Shown here: positions 17,628 through 24,741 of the stretch, in pieces
Numbering within the stretch: the stretch's first letter is position 1
How the letters are laid out: every line of letters starts with the position of its first letter
Source: Sanguibacter suaedae
GTDB taxonomy: Bacteria > Actinomycetota > Actinomycetes > Actinomycetales > Cellulomonadaceae
Length of the DNA stretch: 64,000 nucleotides
NCBI RefSeq assembly: GCF_016342785.1
Contig: NZ_JAEINH010000009.1
Location: 1-64,000, forward strand
Reading direction: 5' to 3'
Position numbers and translations under genes: made by a program
Notes under the pieces: model-generated
What the model was told of the DNA's origin: nothing
Databases searched by the model: none
The model's input: the letters and a program-made list of their open reading frames with translations, nothing else

Positions 17628-18544
17628 CGTGGTCCTCCGGGGGTGTGGAGAGGTGCTCGGTGCCGTGCGTCGTGCGTCAGGTCGGGGTGCGTCGCGCCCT
17701 GGGCCTGCCAGGCGGCGACCAGCGCGGCCATGCTCCGCCGGGCCAGGCCCGGGGCATCGAACGAGTGCCGGGGGAGCTCGACGGCCGCCACCCCGCGGTA
17801 CCCGACGTCGGCGAGCGTCGCGAGCGCCAGCGGGAGGTCGAGCACGCCGTCCCCGAGGGGCAGGTGCTCGTGGGCGACGGGCAGCATGTCGTCGACCTGC
17901 ACGTTCACCAGGTGCGGCGCCGCCGCCCGCAGCGCCGCCTCGACGCCACCGGGCTCGACGACCACGCAGTGCCCCAGGTCCACGGTGAGCCCGAGCGTCC
18001 CGGGCGACCCGATCTCCTCGCGCAGGCGCAACGCGTCACCGACGGTCTCGACGACCATGCCCGGCTCGGGCTCCAGAGCCAGCCGGACACCCGCGGCGTC
18101 CGCGTGGTCCACCAGCCGGGGGAGCCGCTCCAGGAGACGCGACCAGGCGTCGCCGGGGCGCGCGTCGGGCGGCGCGATGCCGGAGAAGAACGACATGCAA
18201 CCAGCCCCGAGGACGCCCGCGACGTCGACGGCACGCCGCAGGTACGCCATGCGTGCGTCGGCGTCGGCGTCCACGAGGGTCGGGCGGTGCTTGACGTACG
18301 GGTCGAGGAGGAACCTCGTGCCCGTCTCCACGACCACCCGCATGCCGGCCTCGTCCAGGCGGTCACGGAGCGCCGCGGCCGCGTCATCGGCGTCGGGGGC
18401 GAACGGGTCGAGGTGCGGGAACCCGAGCGTGAGCGCCACCGCCCCGTACCCCTCCGTGGTGAGCACGTCGAGCGCCGTGTCGAGCGGGTGGTCGGTGAAC
18501 CCGTTGGTCCCGTACCCGAGCGTGAACGGCATCGGGCCCGTCAC
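17624..18544 (-). CDS. sugar phosphate isomerase/epimerase in ebo-like operon
   Basis: A 306-residue xylose-isomerase-like TIM barrel. It starts FTLGYGTNGFTDHPL, with metal-site motifs LALEPEPGM and LTVDLGHCVVVEPGG and a late AAVELPRHS. The GTG at 18544 overlaps the prenyltransferase stop; ATG at 18532 is an alternative. Together with EboE it gives the operon two TIM-barrel isomerase-like proteins, and the isomerase at 4200-5207 is a third within the same regulon. Substrate unknown. Confidence 0.85.
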   Translation of the reverse strand: MTGPMPFTLGYGTNGFTDHPLDTALDVLTTEGYGAVALTLGFPHLDPFAPDADDAAAALRDRLDEAGMRVVVETGTRFLLDPYVKHRPTLVDADADARMAYLRRAVDVAGVLGAGCMSFFSGIAPPDARPGDAWSRLLERLPRLVDHADAAGVRLALEPEPGMVVETVGDALRLREEIGSPGTLGLTVDLGHCVVVEPGGVEAALRAAAPHLVNVQVDDMLPVAHEHLPLGDGVLDLPLALATLADVGYRGVAAVELPRHSFDAPGLARRSMAALVAAWQAQGATHPDLTHDARHRAPLHTPGGPR

Positions 18545-19479
18545 GTCTCGCTCACCTGCGTCCCCGCCGCGGCCGACCGCGCTCGCAGCACCCGACCCGC
18601 GACCTCGACGAGACCGAGGGCGAGCACCGCTCCGGGGTGCCCGTGGCGTCCTGCCCACGCCGCCTGGAGCGGGATCATCGCGCGGATCCCGGCCTTCGTC
18701 GCGGTGCGGGCCCTCGCCGCCGTCGGGACACGGGCGGCCGTGGTCTGCGCGGGCAGGCACGACGCTGCGTAGGCGACGGCTGCCCCCGCGGCGAGCGCGC
18801 GGTCCAGGGGGCGTGCGGACCGTGGTCCGACCGCGCCGGGCGAGGACGTGAGCGCGCCGTGCCGGGACGACGTGGGGATCGCTGCGGCGAGCGTCGTGAG
18901 GACCGTGCCCGTGGCGACCGCCCAGGCGCGCCCGGACGTCGTCCCGTGGACCTCGCCCCGGGACAGCACGGTGACTCCCGCGGTGTGGACGGTGAGCGCT
19001 GCGGCGGCGGGCAGCGCGGCACGCAGGTGCCCGGGCCCCGCACCGAGGAGGACGTCGAGACCCCGGCAGGCGGCCATGACCACGGGCCCGGCCGCGCGGT
19101 CCTTGGCCGTGACGTCGTACGTCCACACCGCTGCGGCGAGCGGGACCGCCACGAGCAGCGCGCGTCGTCCCCCGCCGACTGGTGCGAGCGCCAGGCCCGC
19201 AGCCGTGAGCCCGATCGCCACCCCGAGCGCCTGCCGCGGCGAGACGCGGCCCGACGGCACCGGGCGCTCCGGTCGCTCCACTGCGTCGATCTCACGGTCC
19301 GCCCAGTCGTTGAGCGCCATGCCGCCCGCGTAGAAGCACGCCGACGCGAGGGGGAGCGCCGCGCGACGCGGGGTGAACGCGTGACCGGCCGCGGCGCCGC
19401 CCGCGAGCGTGTCGCCCAGCACCGTGAGGATCGCCGGCGCCCGGACGAGCTCCAGGAGGTCGCCCGACGACGGGCTCAC
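18541..19479 (-). CDS. eboC: UbiA-like prenyltransferase EboC
   Basis: A 312-residue membrane protein with about 8 helices. The prenyl-diphosphate/magnesium motif NDWADREID (58-66) is followed by RPVPSG, and a second acidic motif YDVTAKD lies near residue 140. This is the UbiA superfamily, which attaches isoprenoid chains to small acceptors. In ebo operons the UbiA member is EboC. GTG at 19479 overlaps the synthase stop. It may lipidate or membrane-anchor the cyclitol-type metabolite, which is inference. Confidence 0.88.
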   Translation of the reverse strand: MSPSSGDLLELVRAPAILTVLGDTLAGGAAAGHAFTPRRAALPLASACFYAGGMALNDWADREIDAVERPERPVPSGRVSPRQALGVAIGLTAAGLALAPVGGGRRALLVAVPLAAAVWTYDVTAKDRAAGPVVMAACRGLDVLLGAGPGHLRAALPAAAALTVHTAGVTVLSRGEVHGTTSGRAWAVATGTVLTTLAAAIPTSSRHGALTSSPGAVGPRSARPLDRALAAGAAVAYAASCLPAQTTAARVPTAARARTATKAGIRAMIPLQAAWAGRHGHPGAVLALGLVEVAGRVLRARSAAAGTQVSET

Positions 19480-20678
19480 GGTTCCACCGCGCGCGCCGCC
19501 TCGGCGGCCCAGCCGACGAGGGCGCGGCCCTGCTCGGCGAAGGCGTGGACGTCGCTGCCCCACGGGTCCTTGAAGAAGAACCCCAGCTCGCCCACGGGTC
19601 CTCGCCGTCCCGCGGCGTGGGCGAGGGCGAGGAGACGTGCGAGGTCGAGGACCATGGGTGCGGCGAGCATCGAGTCGTACGCGCTCCACGTCGTCTGCAG
19701 CGTCGCCCGCGACCCGAGGAACCCCTCGACGTGCACGTGGTCCCACGCGACCTTGACGTCCCCGAGGTCGGGCACGTTGTCGATGTGCAGCGGTGTCACC
19801 GTGGTGCCCGTGAGGTCCTGCAGCCCACGGTTCTTCGACACGAGCTTGCTCTGCACGGCCGCCGGGTCGGCGAGCGTCGCCCCGTCCCCACCCCCGAGGA
19901 GGTTGGTGCCCGACCACGACAGCACCCGCAGCCCCCGCGACGCGAACGCCGGGGCCAGCACCGTGCGCAACCACGTCTGGCCCGTCTTGCCGTCCTGGCC
20001 CGCCACCGGGACACCTGCCTCGACGGCCGCACGCTCGAGCGCCGGCAGACCCATGCCCGTCGACGGCGTGAAGCACGCGTACGGGGCGCCGGCGAGCACC
20101 GCCGCGTAGGCCGCCACCGAGCTCGCGGGCAGCACCTGGCGCCCCGGGGTCTCGAGCGCAGCACGGAGCAGGTCGAGGTCGTCGTGCTCGGGGAGGTGCT
20201 CGACGAGCGGCTCGGTGGAGGACACGTCGACCACGACCACCCGGGCGAGGTCGTGGCGCTCGCGGAACTCGACGATGTCCTGGGCGAGGCGTCGGGCGGC
20301 GGCGCCCTGGGGCTCGGGGGCGTCGTCGCCGGGCCGTGGCGGTGAGTAGCCGGGGCGCAGGTCGGCCTCGGTGGCCGCGAGTCGCGGCAGGACGCCGTGG
20401 AGGAGCGTGGTGGGCAGCATCCCGGCGCCCACGAGGTGCTCGGCGCGCTTGGTGAGCGGGGTGTCGGTGACGTCGTGCCCTCCGACGACGATGTCGTCGA
20501 ACGCGGGCAGCGGGACGTCGGCGAGGTCGTCGCCTGCCGTGACGCATCCCGTGGGCGGTGCGAGGCGCATGCTGATGGCGGCGAGGCCGACGACGGCGGT
20601 CGTGGCGACCGAGCCGCGTGCCCCGACGAGCCACAGGCCCGTCCGTCCGTGCGACCACGCGTGGGTGTTCTCGTGCAT
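19476..20678 (-). CDS. inositol-3-phosphate synthase-like protein, first gene of ebo-like operon
   Basis: A 400-residue protein of the myo-inositol-1-phosphate synthase family. The NAD-binding start WLVGARGSVATTAVVG (16-31), GQDGKTGQTWLRTVLAPAF with the active-site Lys, and SWSGTNLLGGGDG are diagnostic. The family converts glucose 6-phosphate to inositol 3-phosphate with NAD. AGGGGG precedes the ATG. It leads the operon, with the ROK-type operator 88 nt upstream. In other ebo operons the sugar-phosphate-cyclase position (EboD) is a dehydroquinate-synthase relative, so this may be a functional replacement. Confidence 0.88.
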   Translation of the reverse strand: MHENTHAWSHGRTGLWLVGARGSVATTAVVGLAAISMRLAPPTGCVTAGDDLADVPLPAFDDIVVGGHDVTDTPLTKRAEHLVGAGMLPTTLLHGVLPRLAATEADLRPGYSPPRPGDDAPEPQGAAARRLAQDIVEFRERHDLARVVVVDVSSTEPLVEHLPEHDDLDLLRAALETPGRQVLPASSVAAYAAVLAGAPYACFTPSTGMGLPALERAAVEAGVPVAGQDGKTGQTWLRTVLAPAFASRGLRVLSWSGTNLLGGGDGATLADPAAVQSKLVSKNRGLQDLTGTTVTPLHIDNVPDLGDVKVAWDHVHVEGFLGSRATLQTTWSAYDSMLAAPMVLDLARLLALAHAAGRRGPVGELGFFFKDPWGSDVHAFAEQGRALVGWAAEAARAVEP

Positions 20679-20766
20679 CGTCGTTCCCCCTTGCCCGTCG
20701 CGTCCGCGGCGGTGCGGGCGCTGGCTCCGGCGTCGTCGCCGGGCTCGATGAGCGCCACACTATGCC

Positions 20767-20792
20767 ACTTCTGTCGACGTGCCAACAAAAGA
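20767..20792 (-). promoter_or_regulatory. ROK-type operator upstream of ebo-like operon
   Basis: CTTCTG (20768-20773) and CAAAAG (20786-20791) are separated by 12 nt with a leading A. The architecture is the same as the three sites at 4.1-5.4 kb. It lies 88 nt before the first gene of the ebo-like operon and is the key link between that operon and the distant ROK repressor. Confidence 0.75.
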
Positions 20793-20854
20793 TGCGGTGA
20801 CTTCGCCTGAGCGGAGCGCCGATGAGGCAGAAGTGCCGGGAGGGGATGTCCGGG

Positions 20855-21805
20855 TCAGGCGAGCGCGAGCGCCGTGAGCACCCGCTCTACGCTGGAGCGC
20901 AGGCCCCAGCGTTCGGCGAGCTCGTGGAGCCGGTCGGGGTCGTGGGGCTCACGGGGCAGGGTGTCGTCGACGTCGCCGACGGGTGCGTCGAGGGCGACGC
21001 GCACGACGACGGGTGCGGCGTCGAGGTAGTCGGCGGCGTCGCGCAGCTTGGTGCGCTGCCCGGCGGTGAGGCCCTTGTCGTCGCTGTCGCGGGCGGCGAG
21101 GATGCCGTCGAGGTCGCCGTACCGGGCGACCAGCGTCGCGGCCGTCTTCTCCCCGATGCCGGGGACGCCGGGCAGGCCATCGCTGGGGTCGCCGCGCAGC
21201 ACCGCCATGTCCGCGTACGCGTCGCCGCTCGCCACCGAGTACTTCTCGGCGAGGCGCGCACCGTCGATGACGTCGAGGTTGGTGATGCCGCGCTGCGTGT
21301 ACAGGACGCGGACGTGGGCGTCGTCGTCGACGAGCTGGAAGAGGTCGCGGTCACCGGTGACGACGTCCACGGGGGAGCGGTCCGCGGCGGGCCGGGCCTT
21401 CTCCCGGGCGACGAGGGTCCCGATGACGTCGTCGGCCTCGAACCCGGGGGCGCCCACGCGGGCGATGCCGAGGGCCTCGAGGGCTTCGGCGATGACGGGC
21501 ACCTGCGGGGTGAGGAGGTCGGGCACCTCCTCGGCCTCCGGGCCGTCGGTCTCCGCCACGCGGTGCGCCTTGTACGACGGGATGGCGGCCACCCGGAACG
21601 CGGGCCGCCAGTCGTCGTCCCAGCACGCGACCAGGCGCGACGGACGGTGGTCGGTGACGAGGCGCGCCACCATGTCGAGGAGCCCGCGCACCGCGTTCAC
21701 GGGCGTGCCGTCGGGGGCCTTCACCGAGTCGGGCACCCCGTAGAACGCCCGGAAGTACAGAGACGCGGTGTCCAGCAGCAGGAGCGGTTCGCGGCGCGCG
21801 GTCAT
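20855..21805 (-). CDS. 5'-3' exonuclease (PolI-type FEN domain)
   Basis: A 316-residue stand-alone 5' nuclease. It shows LLLLDTASLYFRAFYG at the N-terminus, ACWDDDWRPAFR, FEADDVIGTL, VTGDRDLFQLVDD and the helix-hairpin-helix LPGVPGIGEKTA. All acidic metal-binding positions appear present. It removes RNA/DNA flaps in replication and repair. TAACGT lies seven nt before the ATG, suggesting a leaderless message. It is separate from the ebo-like operon. Confidence 0.94.
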   Translation of the reverse strand: MTARREPLLLLDTASLYFRAFYGVPDSVKAPDGTPVNAVRGLLDMVARLVTDHRPSRLVACWDDDWRPAFRVAAIPSYKAHRVAETDGPEAEEVPDLLTPQVPVIAEALEALGIARVGAPGFEADDVIGTLVAREKARPAADRSPVDVVTGDRDLFQLVDDDAHVRVLYTQRGITNLDVIDGARLAEKYSVASGDAYADMAVLRGDPSDGLPGVPGIGEKTAATLVARYGDLDGILAARDSDDKGLTAGQRTKLRDAADYLDAAPVVVRVALDAPVGDVDDTLPREPHDPDRLHELAERWGLRSSVERVLTALALA

Positions 21806-21973
21806 GTGGTCGACGTTAGCGGAGCGACGTGGCGAAGGAGCCTCGCGTGCGCCGCGATGCAGACTTCAGAATGAGGCCTCGCCTCCCGCCAAGCCCGCTC
21901 GCCGAGCGGGATGGGCGGCGCGTAGGGATGGGGGACGCCACGGTCGCGGCGCAAGGCGGCTAACGTGCTGACC

Positions 21974-22429
21974 ATGAGGCATGAGGGGCGTTCCTGGCGG
22001 TGGCTCTTGGCCGGGGCGGCGCTCACGGCAACGCTGGCAGGGTGCGCGGGTGGTGAGACCGCGCCGGAAAGGACACCGAGCCCGACGGAGTCAGCCTCGG
22101 TAGAGGCAGCGCCCTCGGACGCCGTGCCGCAGCGGGAGCCCTATGTCTGGCAGCGGATGGCCCCGTCGACCGCGTGCCTGGGCGCGATGGAGACTGCGGC
22201 CGACGAGCCCGACAGCGCGGCGGCGAACCCGCTCATCGTCGAGACGCTCTCGGCGTGCGCGAGCGCCGCAGAGTGGCTCTCGGCTCTGGAACGCGAGCCG
22301 GGGGCGCTGGGTATGACAGAGCGCGCGGAGATCGGGCGACTCGACCTAGAGGTCTCATGCTGGAAGAACGAGAGCACCCCGGTGTGCGCGGACGCAGTCG
22401 CAGTGGGCGCGATCGAACCGGTCGACTAG
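21974..22429 (+). CDS. small lipoprotein of unknown function
   Basis: A 151-residue protein with a basic start, hydrophobic segment LLAGAALTATLAGC (lipobox LAGC) and a Ser/Pro/Glu-rich linker. The mature part has several Cys that could form disulfides (TACLG, LSACAS, VSCWK, PVCAD). The ATG at 21974 is preferred over GTG at 21965 because TAACGT lies exactly seven nt before it (leaderless). Divergent from the exonuclease gene. No family recognised. Confidence 0.75.
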   Translation: MRHEGRSWRWLLAGAALTATLAGCAGGETAPERTPSPTESASVEAAPSDAVPQREPYVWQRMAPSTACLGAMETAADEPDSAAANPLIVETLSACASAAEWLSALEREPGALGMTERAEIGRLDLEVSCWKNESTPVCADAVAVGAIEPVD

Positions 22430-22511
22430 ACGTCCCGTCGCGCGCATGGCGGGCTGGTGGCGTCGCGGGCAGGATGGACGACGGACCATCCGCACCACCT
22501 GGGGGAGAACG

Positions 22512-22685
22512 ATGAGACGAGACACCATCACCGTGATCGTCGCTGCGCTGGTCGCGTTCGCGACCAACGTGGTGCTCGACGTCGCGACGGACCTGCCGAT
22601 GCTCGGACGCTGGGGCATCGCGGTCGCCGTCGCGCTCGTCGTGGTCACGGTCGGGCGGAAGATGTGGGAGCGCGACGGAAAGTAG
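22512..22685 (+). CDS. 57-residue membrane protein
   Basis: Two hydrophobic stretches (about 7-24 and 34-48) separated by DVATDLPMLGR, with a basic C-terminus GRKMWERDGK. GGGGGAGAACG before ATG is a strong ribosome site that fixes the start. No family recognised. Confidence 0.6.
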   Translation: MRRDTITVIVAALVAFATNVVLDVATDLPMLGRWGIAVAVALVVVTVGRKMWERDGK

Positions 22686-22748
22686 CGCCGGACGCGCCTG
22701 GGGTTGTCCGTCCGAGGTGCGACCGCAACTCGTCGATGGAGGGGTCCC

Positions 22749-22853
22749 GTGAAGAAATCCGTATCGCGGATCCTGCACGTCTCGGTTTACCTGTTCTCCG
22801 GTTCGACCGCAGTTGTGTATCTGACGGTCGCTGAATCACCCAGCCTCGGGTGA
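22749..22853 (+). CDS. possible 34-residue membrane microprotein
   Basis: GTG start preceded by GGAGGGG at 5-6 nt. The predicted peptide has a basic head (KKSVSR), one hydrophobic segment ILHVSVYLFSGSTAVVYLTV and a short tail ending SLG. The 338-bp gap between 22686 and 23023 otherwise shows no gene. It could be a small membrane peptide or chance. Confidence 0.35.
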   Translation: MKKSVSRILHVSVYLFSGSTAVVYLTVAESPSLG

Positions 22854-23023
22854 GGCGTGCTCCTCGATCTCGGCACCAGACTTGAACGACCGGGTAGTCG
22901 GTGGATGCGATCGCCGAGTCGACGTCACGTGCGTCGCTGCTCAGGCGATCGATGGCCGATCGGCCCTGATCCGTTAGCGTCGGATCGGACCGATATGTGC
23001 CGAAGGAGAAGAGAGGACAGGCG

Positions 23024-23353
23024 ATGTCTCCCACCGAAGCCGTGCCGGGGGCGACGCTGGTCGTCCGACGTCCCGGTTCGCACGTGCGGGACTGGATGCG
23101 ACGGTATGGGGTGACCGTCGATGGTGAGTCTGTCGGGAAGCTGCGCAGGGGTGGCGAGCTGGTGGTGCCGCTGGCTCCGGGTCTGCACCGTGTCGAGGCG
23201 CGGATCGATTGGACCGGGAGTCCACCCGTCGATGTCACGCTTCGGTCAGGTGAGAGCGCCGTCTTCTCCGTCGAGCCAGTGGGGAGCGTGTTCCGGTCCT
23301 TCGACCAGCTCATCGGCCGGCGCAGATATCTCAGGCTCCGACGCACGGCTTGA
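23024..23353 (+). CDS. PEGA-like small protein, hypothetical
   Basis: A 109-residue protein with a beta-rich pattern: VTVDGESVGKLRRGGELVVPLAPGLHRVEARIDW, resembling PEGA-like carbohydrate/surface-type modules seen in many actinobacterial hypothetical proteins. No signal peptide. GAGGACAG before the ATG at 23024 fixes the start; an upstream in-frame GTG at 22997 lacks one. The opposite strand is also open here but shows no protein-like pattern. Confidence 0.65.
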   Translation: MSPTEAVPGATLVVRRPGSHVRDWMRRYGVTVDGESVGKLRRGGELVVPLAPGLHRVEARIDWTGSPPVDVTLRSGESAVFSVEPVGSVFRSFDQLIGRRRYLRLRRTA

Positions 23354-23447
23354 GATGTCCCCAAGGAGTCGCGCCGAGCAGCAACGATCCACGCTTCGTG
23401 GGCGATACGAGAGCCGCCTACAGCCCTCACCCGAGACAGGACGCCTC

Positions 23448-24056
23448 ATGAACCTTCATGCTCCGGAGTATTCGGTCTTGGCCCAGAGCATGCGACTGCT
23501 GAACCTGGAACCGTCGGACGTTGCCCCAGAGGCTCCGGAGTCCCTCCCTCCTGCCGCTCAGCCGGCCCCTGTGGGGCTCATCGACCTTGCTGCTGCCACC
23601 GACGACGATCTGGCAGCAACGGCATTCGGCTATCGCGGGCCTGATGAGGGTGAGTCGACGGTGGACGTGTGGCTCTTGCTCAGAGACCGAGGTGGGTGGC
23701 GTGCCCTCGGCGGCGGCTCCTCCATCGGTGACCTGTCAGACCTCGCCCGGCTTCCTGAGGAGGATCTCGGAGGGCACCTTGTCCCAGGGATGTCCGGAGA
23801 AGGGCTCTACGGAAGGCGCCGGTTCGGCCGACTGCGGCGGTCTGCTGGCTACAAACTGATACGGGCGTCACTGGATGTGGAAGCGGTAAAGGTCATCACC
23901 ACGCTCGGCCGGATGAAGATCCGCACTCGTGTGGTGCCGGTGCCGGCAAACGGGTATCTGCTTCACGTGTGGCACGGGGACGAGCCGATGTTCGAGCCGG
24001 TCCTCATCCCGGGAGGTACTGCACAACACCCCTCACCCGAGGACGCTCTGCTCTAG
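23448..24056 (+). CDS. hypothetical protein, 202 residues
   Basis: Acidic, cytosolic in appearance. The N-terminal half is Pro/Ala-rich; the C-terminal half has short strands (AVKVITTLGRMKIRTRVVPV). GACAGGA lies six nt before the ATG. It follows the PEGA-like gene by 94 nt on the same strand. No domain recognised. Confidence 0.6.
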   Translation: MNLHAPEYSVLAQSMRLLNLEPSDVAPEAPESLPPAAQPAPVGLIDLAAATDDDLAATAFGYRGPDEGESTVDVWLLLRDRGGWRALGGGSSIGDLSDLARLPEEDLGGHLVPGMSGEGLYGRRRFGRLRRSAGYKLIRASLDVEAVKVITTLGRMKIRTRVVPVPANGYLLHVWHGDEPMFEPVLIPGGTAQHPSPEDALL

Positions 24057-24081
24057 GCGCAGACCGCGACCTCATCGGACT

Positions 24082-24741
24082 TCAGGTCGTGAGGAGCCCG
24101 CTCTCGTAGGCGGCGATGACCAGCTGGACGCGGTCGCGGCACTGGAGCTTGCGGAGGATCTCCGACACGTGGGACTTCACGGTGGCCTCGCTGATGAAGA
24201 GCTCGACGGCGATCTCCACGTTCGACAGTCCGCGGGCGACGGTGAGCAGCACCTCCCGTTCGCGACGCGTGAGGTCGTCGAGGCCCGGTGCCGGCGTGGA
24301 CCGGCGTGCGGGGGCCGCGAAGTCGGCCACGAGCCTGCGGGTGACGTTCGCGCCGAGGAGCATCGACCCGTCGGCCACCAGCCGCACCCCGTCGAGCAGC
24401 CGGTCGGCGGTGACGTCCTTGAGGAGGAAACCGCTGGCCCCGGCGTGCAGGGCGTCGTAGACGTACTCGTCGAGGTCGAACGTGGTCAGGACCAGCACGC
24501 GCGTGCCGGGGTGCTCCGCAGTGATGCGCTGCGTCGCGACGATGCCGTCCATGACCGGCATGCGCACGTCGACGACCGCGACGTCGGGCTGATGCTCCGC
24601 GACGACCTTCAGCAGCTGCGCGCCGTCACCGGCCTCGCCCACGACCTCGAGGTCGTGGGCGGACCCGAGGATGGCCGCGAAACCACGCCGCACCACGGTC
24701 TGGTCGTCGGCGACGACCACGGTGGTCCGTGGACCGGTCAC
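24082..24741 (-). CDS. NarL-type response regulator
   Basis: A 219-residue protein: receiver domain with VADDQ, phospho-Asp in DVRMPVMDG and LKDVTAD; C-terminal LuxR helix-turn-helix LTRREREVLLTVARGLSNVEIA. The GTG start overlaps the kinase stop (GTGA), so it is coupled to the sensor kinase upstream. Targets are unknown. Confidence 0.93.
   Translation of the reverse strand: MTGPRTTVVVADDQTVVRRGFAAILGSAHDLEVVGEAGDGAQLLKVVAEHQPDVAVVDVRMPVMDGIVATQRITAEHPGTRVLVLTTFDLDEYVYDALHAGASGFLLKDVTADRLLDGVRLVADGSMLLGANVTRRLVADFAAPARRSTPAPGLDDLTRREREVLLTVARGLSNVEIAVELFISEATVKSHVSEILRKLQCRDRVQLVIAAYESGLLTT

Noticed and set aside
20826-20832. Extra ROK half site (CAGAAGT) near the exonuclease end
   Set aside because: No partner half site at the required 12-nt spacing.
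22645-23430. 261-residue minus-strand reading frame
   Set aside because: Antisense to the PEGA-like gene, which has a ribosome site and protein-like pattern; the minus frame is Arg/Ser/Thr-rich without domains.
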